Shown here: positions 9,049 to 17,252 of the stretch, piece after piece
Position numbering within the stretch: the stretch's first letter is position 1
Layout: every line of letters begins with the position of its first letter
Source of the DNA: Caldilineaceae bacterium
GTDB taxonomy: Bacteria > Chloroflexota > Anaerolineae > Caldilineales > Caldilineaceae
Assembly: GCA_026645575.1 (NCBI GenBank)
Contig: JAPKMW010000083.1
Span: 1-52,092 of the forward strand
Reading direction: 5' to 3'
Length of the DNA stretch: 52,092 bases
Notes under the pieces: model-generated
What the model saw: only the letters and a program-made list of their open reading frames with translations
What the model was told of the DNA's origin: nothing
Databases searched by the model: none
Translations under genes and position numbers: made by a program

Positions 9049-10241
9049 TAGTTTTCCTCCACAGGCAAGGTGGCGCAGACGGCAAAACCACCGGCCAAGT
9101 GCGGTTGCGCCGATAAGGTTCCGCCAAGGAGTTGGACGCGCTCACGCATACCTGTAAGCCCGCTGCCCAGCGTGAGTGGCGTAGCTCCGCTTTTGCCGTT
9201 ATCGACTACCTGGAGATGGAGGGCATGGGCATCCCGTTCCAGCGTAATCGTAACCTGGGTGGCGCCGGCATGGCGGATGACGTTGGTTAATGCCTCTTGG
9301 ATGATGCGATAAGCGGCCGTGCTGACTGTCGCCGGCAACGCCTGGAACGCTCCGGTGCTGGCGAGATCAACCGTTAGACCGCTGGCGCGGGCATTTTCGA
9401 CGAGCGTGGCGAGGTTGGCAAGCGTGGTGATCGAACGCTCCGGCTGCGTTCCGGTTGGGGTCCGCAGAAGTTTTACGGTGGCCCGCAATTCGCGCATAGT
9501 TTCTGAAACTGTGGTGCGAATATGGGTCAGCGCGCCCTGTGCTTCGGCGTTGCTGTGACCAATCGCTTCGCGCGCGACATCGGCCTGAATAGCGATCACC
9601 GAGATACTATGGCCGACGAGATCATGCAGATCGCGCGCCATGCGCACCCGTTCGGCCTGCACCTGTTGCTCGGTGCGATAGGCATGTTCCTGAGCAACGA
9701 GGCGAGCGGTTTGTTCCTGTTCGGCGCGCAAAGAACGCCGGGCGCGTGTGCTGTCGCCCAGCGCAATGGCTGTCGCCATCATCGCTACCGTAGAGACTAG
9801 TTCATAGCCCAGCAAAAAGGCGACCGGTTGCCCATCCCGTAGCCGGATGGTGGTTGAGACCACGATTAGCAGGAGGCCCACCAGGATGGCCGCCGTCAAT
9901 CGCCCTTGTTCGGCCGCTGAATACAAAGCCGCGGCCACGGGCACGGCTAGGCCAATCGCCGGGTATTCCAGCGCATAGTAGCCAAAGAGTAAAAACATGG
10001 TCGCCACCAGCACCACCACCGGGAACTGGCGACGCAGCAACATTAACGCGCCAAAGCCGCCGGCAATGGAATAGGCGATCAAGTCTGGGTCTTGACGCCC
10101 GCCCAGATCGGCGCTGATCACCAGCGCGATGATCAGGGTGACGGCAATGCCCAAGAGGGAATCCAGCACCCAGGCCGGTACTTGTTGCGGCGCTTCTCTC
10201 AGTGCGTTTTGCTCAAGGTTTTGTTCAAGCTTTGCTTCCAT
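9048..10241 (-). CDS. sensor histidine kinase (HisKA_3 type)
   Basis: This is the membrane sensor of a two-component system. Five or six hydrophobic segments occupy roughly residues 28-165. A short coiled-coil linker follows, then the HisKA_3 motif RMARDLHDLVGHS with phospho-acceptor His at about 208 (counted from ATG 10247). The HATPase_c domain ends the protein (N-box EALTNVIRHAG, G-boxes DNGKSG and GSGLTGMRERV). No extracellular sensing domain is seen, so the membrane block itself is probably the sensor. I prefer the third-codon ATG (10241) because a good promoter places the transcription start there; 10247 is the alternative. Confidence 0.94.
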   Translation of the reverse strand: MEAKLEQNLEQNALREAPQQVPAWVLDSLLGIAVTLIIALVISADLGGRQDPDLIAYSIAGGFGALMLLRRQFPVVVLVATMFLLFGYYALEYPAIGLAVPVAAALYSAAEQGRLTAAILVGLLLIVVSTTIRLRDGQPVAFLLGYELVSTVAMMATAIALGDSTRARRSLRAEQEQTARLVAQEHAYRTEQQVQAERVRMARDLHDLVGHSISVIAIQADVAREAIGHSNAEAQGALTHIRTTVSETMRELRATVKLLRTPTGTQPERSITTLANLATLVENARASGLTVDLASTGAFQALPATVSTAAYRIIQEALTNVIRHAGATQVTITLERDAHALHLQVVDNGKSGATPLTLGSGLTGMRERVQLLGGTLSAQPHLAGGFAVCATLPVEEN

Positions 10242-10248
10242 AGCCATC

Positions 10249-10277
10249 AGTATACTGGCTTATCGGTGATCTGTCCA
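10249..10277 (-). promoter_or_regulatory. sigma70-type promoter for the kinase/regulator operon
   Basis: On the minus strand TGGACA (10277-10272) is followed by 17 bases and TATACT (10254-10249), five of six consensus bases in each box. The expected transcription start falls at about 10242, essentially on the ATG at 10241. That points to a leaderless or near-leaderless mRNA, in keeping with the lack of a Shine-Dalgarno. Confidence 0.6.
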
Positions 10278-10408
10278 TCGCTTTGGGCTGTATTGTCATG
10301 TCAACAAATGACGACAGTCAGTGTCGAGCGTAGACGGATGTGCGCCGGGCCGGTTGGCGGTATGCTGTTGCCGCACAGGATTTGTGTCGTTTTGAAAAGG
10401 AGCAATCG

Positions 10409-10810
10409 ATGAACAAACTGGATCAACTTCACTGGCCCCTGATCATTGGGTTAGGGGCGCTGGCCTTACTTCGCCCCTTGATGAGCATTACGGGCTTGCT
10501 TGATCGGCTGGGCCGACCCACAACCGCCATCGCTGTCACCATCGCGATCTCGCTACTCTGGCTGGTCATCGTCGTCGGCACGCGTGTCCGCCGGCCGTTT
10601 CTCACGCTCGTCTGCGTTGGCGTGACCTATGGCGTCTTTGCCATCCTCCTCAGCGTCCTGCTGTCACCGCTTTTGACGGGTACGCTGATGGGGCCAAGCA
10701 CAAATGCTGCGGCCACCATTTCGGTGTTGCTCACCAACGCTATCTGGGGCGGGATCGTTGGCGTGCTTGCGTTGCTGGTGCAACGGCTGCAACCATCGAC
10801 GACTGGCTAG
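10409..10810 (+). CDS. small integral membrane protein, four predicted helices
   Basis: The start is ATG 10409 after AAAAGGAGCAATCG; the frame is open further upstream without support. The 133-aa product has four hydrophobic helices (about 9-33, 43-60, 68-92, 102-125) joined by short loops and a few arginines (TRVRRP) that would face the cytoplasm. No family is recognised. The gene is divergent from the kinase operon and 26 bases upstream of the cytochrome c gene, probably in one transcript with it. Confidence 0.75.
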   Translation: MNKLDQLHWPLIIGLGALALLRPLMSITGLLDRLGRPTTAIAVTIAISLLWLVIVVGTRVRRPFLTLVCVGVTYGVFAILLSVLLSPLLTGTLMGPSTNAAATISVLLTNAIWGGIVGVLALLVQRLQPSTTG

Positions 10811-10836
10811 GCTTCCGACAACGAAAGGCAACACTG

Positions 10837-11250
10837 ATGAAGACCGCGCTTTTTGACTGGACAAGAACGCTGGCTGCCCTGAGCTTGTTTGCCATGATCT
10901 TGGCAGGGTGTGGCAGCGCCACTGATCGGCAGGCCGTGGCTGCCAGTGACCCTGGGACGACCAGCAGTATCAACGATGGCGCCCGCCTCTTTGAACAATG
11001 GCATTGTGGCGACTGCCATCACAGCAATGGCAAAGGACCGGCGCCGTCCCTGGTTGGCATTGCCGGCAGTTCGATCACGCTTGCCAATGGCGAGACTGTG
11101 ATGGTTGATGCCGTTTATGTGCGGACCTCGATCCTAGAGCCAAAGGCCCAACTTCACGCCGGGTATCAACCGATCATGCCGGCCTTGGCAGAACAGATCG
11201 GGGACGAGGGTGTGACAGCTTTGGTTGATTATATTCTTTCTTTACGATAA
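10837..11250 (+). CDS. lipoprotein c-type cytochrome, mono-heme
   Basis: This 137-aa protein has a lipoprotein signal peptide with lipobox LAGC (lipidated Cys25), so it should be anchored outside the cytoplasmic membrane. One heme motif, CGDCH (Cys57, Cys60, His61), is followed by the cytochrome c signature KGPAPSL. The likely axial Met114 is in YQPIMPAL. The fold looks like the small C-terminal cytochrome domain of subunit II-type oxidases, but no CuA domain or oxidase subunit is nearby. It probably serves as a membrane-tethered electron carrier. Confidence 0.92.
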   Translation: MKTALFDWTRTLAALSLFAMILAGCGSATDRQAVAASDPGTTSSINDGARLFEQWHCGDCHHSNGKGPAPSLVGIAGSSITLANGETVMVDAVYVRTSILEPKAQLHAGYQPIMPALAEQIGDEGVTALVDYILSLR

Positions 11251-11256
11251 GAGTCT

Positions 11257-11303
11257 ATCCGAAAATTCTCTGTTCCTGCTGGGCTACAACCGAATTTTCG
11301 GAT
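11257..11303. terminator. inverted repeat after the cytochrome gene
   Basis: Perfect 12-bp arms, ATCCGAAAATTC (11257-11268) and GAATTTTCGGAT (11292-11303), are separated by 23 bases, directly after the cytochrome stop. There is no strong T-run, so the terminator role is plausible but unproven. Confidence 0.5.
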
Positions 11304-11326
11304 GAATATTAAGGAGCAATAGACCT

Positions 11327-11854
11327 ATGAAGTTACAACGAACAACCTTTGGCGTTCTGCTGATCTATCTATGGGTGATGATGATTCTGCTGGGCAGTAT
11401 TGTCATGGAAACCTGGATGATCTATCCCAACATCTTTCGCGATCCGCCGGCCTCCTTTGCCGTCGCCCTGGACTTTATGTCGGTGCGCGCCCCCAGCGAC
11501 TTTTTCCCACCCCTCGGTTTTCTCAGTTGGGTGACGGGGGCGGCTTCACTGATTCTCGGCTGGCGGGTCAAGACAGTGCGCTATTGGATCTTGGGCAGCT
11601 TGTTGATGATCGTTGCCGAGGGGTTGGTTTCCATGGCCTTTTTCTGGCCACGCAACACGATCATGTTTATCGAAGGGCCGGCGATTCATTCGGCAGAATT
11701 TCTGCGCCAGACCGCCGCAGAGTTTCAAAATCTGCATTGGTTGCGGGTGATCTTCAATGCGCTGGGTTCGGCGGCTATCTTTACAGGCGTTTTGCACTAC
11801 TATCGCTATACGATTGTAGTACATTGGAGCGAAATCAAGCAATACAACAGTTGA
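11327..11854 (+). CDS. four-helix membrane protein, DUF1772-like
   Basis: This 175-aa membrane protein starts after AAGGAGCAATAGACC. Hydrophobic helices lie at about 8-30, 62-80, 86-107 and 145-160. The long polar loop after helix 1 (ETWMIYPNIFRDPPASF) and the H-W motif near helix 4 resemble DUF1772/anthrone-oxygenase-like proteins, though the match is by eye. Its stop codon lies inside the -35 box of the next gene's promoter. Confidence 0.7.
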   Translation: MKLQRTTFGVLLIYLWVMMILLGSIVMETWMIYPNIFRDPPASFAVALDFMSVRAPSDFFPPLGFLSWVTGAASLILGWRVKTVRYWILGSLLMIVAEGLVSMAFFWPRNTIMFIEGPAIHSAEFLRQTAAEFQNLHWLRVIFNALGSAAIFTGVLHYYRYTIVVHWSEIKQYNS

Positions 11855-11879
11855 CAAATGAGAACAAATGTGCTACAAT
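11851..11879 (+). promoter_or_regulatory. near-consensus sigma70 promoter for the DinB gene
   Basis: TTGACA (11851-11856), a 17-base spacer and TACAAT (11874-11879) match the consensus at eleven of twelve positions. The -35 box overlaps the TGA stop of the membrane protein. The predicted start is about 45 bases before the DinB ATG. Confidence 0.8.
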
Positions 11880-11929
11880 TGACAAACTTTGGGGAATCCG
11901 CAATACAGAACCTGTATGAAGGAGAACGC

Positions 11930-12406
11930 ATGTCAACAGCCATCCAAACCCAGCATTTTACCAATGCACTCTACACCCTGCTCGATGAGACCTTTGACAA
12001 CGTACATGGTATTTTCCTCGACAAAGGCGCCTCTCTTTTTGAAACGCTGGCTACCATTTCGGCGGCGGAAGCGTCGATTCCAGTTGGCGGCAAGTGCGCC
12101 ACCTTGGCGGCCCAAGTCAAACATGTCGCCTTTTATCTAGATGTGTTAGAGAAAGCCGTGCGCACCCAACAATTTGAAAAGAATGATTGGGGCAAAATCT
12201 GGCGCGAGACCAAAGCTGTGACCCCCGAGGAATGGGAAGCGCTCAAGACCGATCTACGCGCAAGCTATAACCGCATCAAAGCGCTGATTCACGACACCAC
12301 CGAGTGGCCAAGTGATCGCGAAATCGGCGGCGCCATCGCCACCATTGTTCATACCGCTTATCATCTAGGTGAGATTCGGCAAGCGCTCTGTATATTGCAA
12401 GCCTGA
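11930..12406 (+). CDS. DinB family protein (putative metal-dependent)
   Basis: This 158-aa four-helix-bundle protein of the DinB/YfiT superfamily starts at ATG 11930 after GAAGGAGAACGC; upstream ATGs fall inside the promoter. The usual three-histidine metal site is visible as His65 (VKHVAFYL) and the C-terminal HTAYHLGE pair (His141, His145). Members are often damage-inducible or thiol S-transferases; the exact reaction is unknown. It has its own promoter and a strong downstream hairpin, so it is probably monocistronic. Confidence 0.88.
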   Translation: MSTAIQTQHFTNALYTLLDETFDNVHGIFLDKGASLFETLATISAAEASIPVGGKCATLAAQVKHVAFYLDVLEKAVRTQQFEKNDWGKIWRETKAVTPEEWEALKTDLRASYNRIKALIHDTTEWPSDREIGGAIATIVHTAYHLGEIRQALCILQA

Positions 12407-12423
12407 TTTAGTCTCAAGATCGA

Positions 12424-12476
12424 CACGTAGCCCAGACGTTTAGGGTTTCAAAAACCCTAAACGTCTGGGTTACGTG
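12424..12476. terminator. 25-bp-arm hairpin after the DinB gene
   Basis: Arms 12424-12448 and 12452-12476 pair at 24 of 25 positions around a 3-base loop (CAA); the stem includes CCCAGACGTTTAGGG. It is long enough to act as a strong transcription barrier or to be a mobile palindrome. A short T-run (ATTT) follows it. Confidence 0.75.
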
Positions 12477-12511
12477 ATTTCGTGATTGGCGTGAGCGACA
12501 GGAACATGGCG

Positions 12512-13117
12512 ATGGAACCAGCACAAACCGCAGCGAACTATGACCAACTGGCCGGTTGGTGGCAAAGCCAGCATCAAGCTTCGACCTATGGCATTGCCGC
12601 GTTGGAACGGGCGATCCACTTTACAGGAGCAAGAAACGTTGCCCTGGATGTCGGCTGTGGCAGCAGTGGTCGGTTTGTCAATGTCTTTATCAAGCATAGC
12701 TTTCAAGCCGAAGGAGTCGATATTTCTGCCGAAATGATCAACTTTGCCCAACGCTTGCACCCCGATGTCACCTTTTACACGGCGGATATTAGCCAGTGGC
12801 AGCCGCCCAAAGCCTACAGTTTGATCACCGCTTGGGACAGCACCTTTCATCTACCGTTGACCATGCAGGCGCCCGTGCTGAAAAAGCTGTGTGCGGCGCT
12901 CGAACCCAACGGCGTGCTACTTTTTACTTGCGGCGGCGGTCATAGCAATGACACGGTTACAGGTTCATTTCAAGGGCAGGCTTTTGCCTATAGCACGTTG
13001 GGGGTTGATGCTTTCCTAGAAATTTTACATGCGCAAGGGTGTACCTGCCGCCATGTTGAATATGATCAGTATCCTGAAAACCACGTTACCATCATTGCCC
13101 AAAATGTTAACAAATAG
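12512..13117 (+). CDS. class I SAM-dependent methyltransferase
   Basis: This cytoplasmic methyltransferase of about 201 aa has motif I (VALDVGCGSSGRF) binding SAM, the acidic loop GVDISAEMI, motif II around FYTADISQW and a post-motif LLFTCGGGHS. I place the start at ATG 12512, nine bases after AGG; ATG 12506 is equally possible. The substrate is not evident; the short length and open C-terminus suggest a small molecule. It lies between two long hairpins. Confidence 0.88.
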   Translation: MEPAQTAANYDQLAGWWQSQHQASTYGIAALERAIHFTGARNVALDVGCGSSGRFVNVFIKHSFQAEGVDISAEMINFAQRLHPDVTFYTADISQWQPPKAYSLITAWDSTFHLPLTMQAPVLKKLCAALEPNGVLLFTCGGGHSNDTVTGSFQGQAFAYSTLGVDAFLEILHAQGCTCRHVEYDQYPENHVTIIAQNVNK

Positions 13118-13209
13118 TAACTACTAAGCCCGCTCGTAGCCGGTCCGTGACCGGTGTTGAGGACGCCGGTCACGGACTGGCTACGAGCGGGCAGTGGTTG
13201 GGTAGTTAC
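13117..13209. repeat. long palindromic repeat (CTCGTAGCCGG family, copy 1)
   Basis: Core arms 13128-13154 and 13166-13192 pair at 26 of 27 positions, and outer arms GTAACTAC/GTAGTTAC (13117-13124, 13202-13209) extend the stem. A 21-bp segment (13123-13143) recurs exactly, reverse-complemented, at 14405-14425, so this is a dispersed element and not just a gene-specific terminator. Confidence 0.85.
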
Positions 13210-13243
13210 AACAAAAAACAGCACTACCATTAGGAGAAAACTC

Positions 13244-13696
13244 ATGCAACCGCAATTGATCACCAAACCGGCCTTCACTGTTGTCGGGCTGCGCCTGCAC
13301 ACCAAACCGCAATCACCAGAAATTCCTGCGCTGTGGGATCGATTTGTGCCACGGATGGAAGAGATTCGGCATGGCGCAGAACCCCATGCCAGCTATGGCA
13401 TCATGACACATAACACAGAGATGACCGAGTTAACCTATATGGCCGGCAACGCGGTCACCCAGGTGGACGAACTGCCAGCGGGCATGAGCCGATGGGACAT
13501 TCCGGCTAACACCTATGCTGTCTTTGAGGCAACCTTGACCACCATCGGCCAGGTCTTTGGTTATATTCACAACACCTGGCTGCCAACCGCCGATTATCAA
13601 CAGGTGGACGCGCCCTATTTTGAGCGGTACGGCGAAGATTTTAGCCCGGATCATCCGGTCTTGTCGATCTACATCCCTGTTGCGAAAAAAGCATAA
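13244..13696 (+). CDS. GyrI-like / AraC effector-binding domain protein
   Basis: This 150-aa stand-alone GyrI-like (SHS2) small-molecule-binding domain starts at ATG 13244 after TAGGAGAAAACTC. It shows the family pattern: an N-terminal strand (FTVVGLRLHTK), a helix ending in WDRFVPRMEEI, the MTELTYMAGNAV strand pair, then IPANTYAVFEA and NTWLPTADYQ...FERYGEDF. Such proteins bind drugs or cofactors, and some hydrolyse cyclopropanoid compounds. A second GyrI-like gene follows. Confidence 0.85.
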   Translation: MQPQLITKPAFTVVGLRLHTKPQSPEIPALWDRFVPRMEEIRHGAEPHASYGIMTHNTEMTELTYMAGNAVTQVDELPAGMSRWDIPANTYAVFEATLTTIGQVFGYIHNTWLPTADYQQVDAPYFERYGEDFSPDHPVLSIYIPVAKKA

Positions 13697-13757
13697 TCAA
13701 TCCACTCGCCAAATCGCTATTTCTATAGGCCAACCGCCGGGACGATTGGAGGTAAGG

Positions 13758-14369
13758 ATGATCAAACTTGATCTCAAACAACAACTAAAGCACCTCTATC
13801 AACCATCCGCAAAGGAGGTTGTCCTGGTCGATGTGCCAGCTATGAACTATCTCATGGTTGACGGTGCGGGCGATCCCAATACGTCGCAAGCCTATGCGGA
13901 TGCAGTCGAAGCGCTCTTTGCCGTCGCTTATACCATTAAATTTATGGTCAAAAAGGGCGACTTGGCGATTGACTACGGCGTCATGCCGCTGGAAGGGCTG
14001 TGGTGGGCGGAAGATATGACGCAATTTACCGTCGATGACAAATCCACTTGGCAATGGACGATGATGATCATGCAACCGGACTTTGTGACCGCGGAACTGG
14101 TTAACAACGCCATCGCGACGGTGACCAAAAAGAAAAAGCCGGCAGCCATTGCCAAGGTGCGTTTTGCCGCTTTGGCCGAAGGGCTTTGTGCGCAGATTTT
14201 GCATGTTGGCCCTTTTTCTGCGGAAGGGCCAACGATTGCAAAAGTCCATGCCTTTATTGCCGCCAGAGGCAAACTGACCGGCAAACATCATGAAATCTAC
14301 CTGAGTGACATCCGCAAAGCCGATCCGGCCAAGTGGAAAACGATTATTCGACAACCAATGCAAGGGTGA
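13758..14369 (+). CDS. GyrI-like domain-containing protein (203 aa)
   Basis: The start ATG 13758 follows GGAGGTAAGG. The sequence matches the 200-aa GyrI-like family: VVLVDVPAMNYLMVDGAGDPN, then a helix ending FAVAYTIKFMVKK, YGVMPLEGLWW, the helix-strand QWTMMIMQPDFVT, and C-terminal HVGPFSAEGPTIAKVHAFI and HHEIYLSDIRKADPAKWKTIIRQP. It is a soluble ligand-binding protein of unknown ligand. It lies 61 bases after the other GyrI-like gene and is probably co-transcribed. Confidence 0.88.
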   Translation: MIKLDLKQQLKHLYQPSAKEVVLVDVPAMNYLMVDGAGDPNTSQAYADAVEALFAVAYTIKFMVKKGDLAIDYGVMPLEGLWWAEDMTQFTVDDKSTWQWTMMIMQPDFVTAELVNNAIATVTKKKKPAAIAKVRFAALAEGLCAQILHVGPFSAEGPTIAKVHAFIAARGKLTGKHHEIYLSDIRKADPAKWKTIIRQPMQG

Positions 14370-14386
14370 TAAATCGATCTATTTTC

Positions 14387-14431
14387 GTAGTTACTAAGCC
14401 ACTGCCGGCTACGAGCGGGCTTAGTCGTTAC
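14387..14431. repeat. short palindromic repeat (CTCGTAGCCGG family, copy 2)
   Basis: Arms 14387-14400 and 14418-14431 (GTAGTTACTAAGCC against GGCTTAGTCGTTAC) enclose GCCGGCTACGAGC. It shares 21 exact bases with the element at 13117-13209 and looks like the same element with its centre deleted. Confidence 0.75.
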
Positions 14432-14456
14432 CTATTTTCCAACAAGGAGACCAATC

Positions 14457-15230
14457 ATGACCACACGCGCCACCAAACGCAGCGCGGGCGAACCAACCTG
14501 GATCGATCTGGCAACACCTGATCTGACCGTTGCCAAGAACTTTTATCAACAAGTCTTTGGTTGGGACTTTGTTGACACCGGTCCTGACTTTGGTCACTAC
14601 CACTTTGCTCAAGCGCAGGGCCGGAATGTGGCCGGCATTGGGCCAATCTGGCCGCCTGATTCGCCCCAGCCTTCGGCCTGGACGATCTACTTTGCCAGCG
14701 ATGATGCTGTGGCCGATTGTGAGCGCGTCAAGCAACTTGGCGGACAGGTGATGGTCGCGCCAATGGAGATCGCCGATTCGGGTTGGATGGCGATCTGTGC
14801 GGATCCAACCGGGCCCGTCTTTGGGCTGTGGCAGGCGCTAAACCATATCGGTTCGGGTGTAGAAAACGAGCATGGTTCAATGACTTGGTGCGAAGTCAAC
14901 ACACGCGATTCGGCGGCAGCCCGTGATTTTTATAGCAAGCTGCTCAACACCAGCCCGCAAAAGATGGAAGGGGTGGATTATTATTACATCATGCAGCGCG
15001 GTGAAGCGATGTTTCATGGCGTTTTGCAAATGGATGCGCAATGGGAAGGCATCCCGCCGCACTGGATGGGCTACTTTCAAGTAGACAACACCGACGCTGC
15101 CATCGAGCGTGCAGTAGCAGCCGGCGGCAAGTTGGCAGTGCCCGCCTTCGATATGGAGTATGGTCGCATGGCGGTGATCAGCGACCCAGCCGGCGCGGTC
15201 TTTAGTATTGTGCAACCCCCTGTGGCGTAA
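14457..15230 (+). CDS. two-domain VOC (glyoxalase/bleomycin-resistance fold) protein
   Basis: This 257-aa protein has two VOC domains (about 12-125 and 138-256). The first is marked by PTWIDLATPDLTVAKNFYQQVFGWDF and DPTGPVFGLWQ, the second by MTWCEVNTRDSAAARDFYSKLL and DPAGAVFSIVQPP. This arrangement is typical of CFP32-like proteins, which usually lack a full metal site. The start follows AAGGAGACCAATC. It is a clear paralogue of the gene at 19997-20770, with the same length and motif order. The ligand is unknown. Confidence 0.9.
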   Translation: MTTRATKRSAGEPTWIDLATPDLTVAKNFYQQVFGWDFVDTGPDFGHYHFAQAQGRNVAGIGPIWPPDSPQPSAWTIYFASDDAVADCERVKQLGGQVMVAPMEIADSGWMAICADPTGPVFGLWQALNHIGSGVENEHGSMTWCEVNTRDSAAARDFYSKLLNTSPQKMEGVDYYYIMQRGEAMFHGVLQMDAQWEGIPPHWMGYFQVDNTDAAIERAVAAGGKLAVPAFDMEYGRMAVISDPAGAVFSIVQPPVA

Positions 15231-15242
15231 GAAGGAGGCTTG

Positions 15243-15629
15243 ATGCATCAATCCTTTAAACCCGACCATTACAACAGCGTCTCGCCCTACCTCATTGTCG
15301 ATGGGGCGAGTCGCACGATTGAATTTCTCACCACCGTTTTTGACGCCGTGGAAATTCGTCGCTTTGCCGCTGCAGACGGAAAGATCATGCACGCTGAGGT
15401 GCGCCTTGACGACACTGTACTCATGATTGCCGACGGCGCCGAGGGCTGGCCGCCGCTCTCAGCACATGTCCATGTCTATGTTGCTGATGTGGATGCCACG
15501 TATCAACGGGCATTGACAGCAGGCGCAACAGCGGTGCAGGCGCCGGTGAAAAAGGATGATGCTGACAAACGCGGCGGCATCAAGGATGCCGGCGGTACAA
15601 CCTGGTGGATCGCGACGAAAGTGGAGTAG
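15243..15629 (+). CDS. VOC family protein (PhnB-like)
   Basis: This 128-aa single-domain VOC protein has the PhnB/YdeM-like pattern: SVSPYLIVDGASRTIEFLTTVFDA, MHAEVRLDDTVLMIAD, HVHVYVADVDATYQRALTAGATAV and DAGGTTWWIATKVE. ATG 15243 follows AGGAGG; the upstream TTG is less likely. It is 12 bases after the preceding VOC gene and 7 bases before the next, forming a three-gene VOC run. No catalytic role can be assigned. Confidence 0.88.
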   Translation: MHQSFKPDHYNSVSPYLIVDGASRTIEFLTTVFDAVEIRRFAAADGKIMHAEVRLDDTVLMIADGAEGWPPLSAHVHVYVADVDATYQRALTAGATAVQAPVKKDDADKRGGIKDAGGTTWWIATKVE

Positions 15630-15636
15630 CTAACCC

Positions 15637-16002
15637 ATGAACGCAAAATTCGCTCCTGGTCGTAACCTTGCCATGAAAGTGCCGCCGCACGAGTACGAGG
15701 CGACAATCCAGTTCTATCGCGATGTGGTGGGTCTTACGCCCATTGATACGCAACCGCCCAACGTTGGCTTTGAATTTGGCGACAAGCAACTCTGGATTGA
15801 TCGGGTGCCAACGGTGAGCCAGGCTGAAATCTGGCTCGAAATCGTCACGGACGACCTTGACGCCGCCGCGCAACAGCTTGGCGCCGCTGGTATTGTGCGT
15901 TGTGACGAGATCGAGCCATTACCCGAAGGCTTTCAGGGCTTTTGGATCGCCAGCCCCGCTTCCATTGTCCATCTGGTCTGCAAGGATGATGGAAGCGGGT
16001 AG
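15637..16002 (+). CDS. VOC family protein (small)
   Basis: This 121-aa single VOC domain shows KVPPHEYEATIQFYRDVVGL, FEFGDKQLWIDRV, EIWLEIVTDDLDAAAQQL and GFWIASPASIVHLVCK. It ends the VOC run and converges with the EamA transporter gene 24 bases away. The putative metal-ligand positions are not all occupied, so a binding rather than catalytic role is possible. Confidence 0.85.
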   Translation: MNAKFAPGRNLAMKVPPHEYEATIQFYRDVVGLTPIDTQPPNVGFEFGDKQLWIDRVPTVSQAEIWLEIVTDDLDAAAQQLGAAGIVRCDEIEPLPEGFQGFWIASPASIVHLVCKDDGSG

Positions 16003-16025
16003 TTGTTGTCAGTGAGGCGTTCTAC

Positions 16026-16931
16026 TTATCGGCGATCCAACAGGAGAATCACCATCGCCACAATCAACAGCCCGCCACCGATGAGCGCTTGCGGACTCAG
16101 CGGTTCGGCCAGGAGGGTCACGGCAATGATGGTAGAGGTCAACGGTTCGAGCAACGTAGCAATGCTGGCGGCGGCGGCGCTGGTGGTGCGCATCCCGCTG
16201 TAGAAGAGACCATAGCCAACGGCCGTGGGTAGGAGGCCGAGGTAGCTTAGGCGCAACCAGCCCTCCACTGGATAGGCCAGCACCAACCCCGCTGACAGCG
16301 CAATGACCAGCAGCACCAGGGCGCCAAAGGTGAAACCAACGGTGGCGGTTTGCAACGGATGCACCCGCCCGCTGCTGCCCAGCTTGCGCCCGATGAGCGT
16401 GTTGATGGCATAGAGCAGTCCAGCCAAGAGCGCCAACGTCACGCCGCCCAACACATCATTCTGTTGACTCGACGGCTCGACATTGACCAGCAGGATGGTG
16501 CCGGCAAGTGAACTGACCAGAGCAATTAGGGTGATCGTAGTTGGCCGTTCACGGGTGATGAAAGCCGACATCACCGCCACCAGCACCGGCGCACTACAAA
16601 GCGCCAGCACGGTGGCAATCGATACGCCAATTTTGGGTAAGCTGGCGTAGAAGGAGACTTGATAGAGCGCCACCAACGCACCGGCGCCTAACATATAGGG
16701 CAGGTCGTGACGGTGAAACATCCAGGCTTTACGGCCCAAGGTGAAGCCGCAGAGTAGCCAGAGTGCCGGCGCCGAGAGCGCCATACGCAGAAAGCCAATG
16801 GAAAACGCATTGGTGTCGGCCAGATGGTAAATCGAAGCAGCGACTGGGTTCCCTGTCCCCCAAAGGACAGAGGCCAGCATGACCATCAAGAGACCAGTGC
16901 GCGCCGTATGACGGGAAAGTGTTTGTTGCAT
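16026..16931 (-). CDS. EamA/DMT superfamily transporter
   Basis: This inner-membrane metabolite exporter of 301 aa has ten hydrophobic helices in two EamA repeats. Repeat 1 opens with GLLMVMLASVLWGTGNPVAA, and repeat 2 starts near GGVTLALLAGLLYAINTLIG and ends SAAAASIATLLEPLTSTIIA with PLSPQALIGGGLLI. Members export amino acids or other small metabolites; specificity is not readable. The 250-base leader upstream carries a terminator-like hairpin, so it may be regulated by attenuation. Confidence 0.92.
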   Translation of the reverse strand: MQQTLSRHTARTGLLMVMLASVLWGTGNPVAASIYHLADTNAFSIGFLRMALSAPALWLLCGFTLGRKAWMFHRHDLPYMLGAGALVALYQVSFYASLPKIGVSIATVLALCSAPVLVAVMSAFITRERPTTITLIALVSSLAGTILLVNVEPSSQQNDVLGGVTLALLAGLLYAINTLIGRKLGSSGRVHPLQTATVGFTFGALVLLVIALSAGLVLAYPVEGWLRLSYLGLLPTAVGYGLFYSGMRTTSAAAASIATLLEPLTSTIIAVTLLAEPLSPQALIGGGLLIVAMVILLLDRR

Positions 16932-17181
16932 TGAAAAAGCCTTCCTAAAAAGATTGATCTGCCAATAAAGTGGCAGTTGTGCTTAGCTGTTAATTACTGA
17001 ACTGAAGGCGCGAAGGAAGGCGGCTCAACGACCTGGGCAGAGAGCAGTCAAACGCTATCGAGGAAGTTGCCGCCATGTTAGGCGACAGGTGGTGGCAGAA
17101 TGTAGGGATGCGTGTGCGAGATCATGATCCATCAATTTCTGGCTGTGACCAAGCGCGCTGATTCATCGCAACGCCTGGAAT

Positions 17182-17214
17182 AAAAAAGCAGACCTCCACG
17201 GTGAAGGGACTGCT
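17182..17214 (-). terminator. intrinsic terminator in the leader of the EamA gene
   Basis: On the minus strand AGCAGTCC pairs with GGTCTGCT across one T-T mismatch around a 12-base loop, followed by TTTTTT. It lies about 250 bases before the EamA start and just after a possible promoter (TTGCTT, 16 bases, TATGTT). It may attenuate the transporter gene or end a short leader RNA. The whole gap 16932-17252 otherwise holds no convincing gene. Confidence 0.5.
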
Positions 17215-17252
17215 AGCTCAAGTGTAACATAACGCAAAGAAAGTAGCAAGCA

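Noticed and set aside
16932..17252. T-box or other known riboswitch before the EamA gene
   Set aside because: I could not find the T-box core or any other conserved motif; only a simple terminator hairpin is supported.
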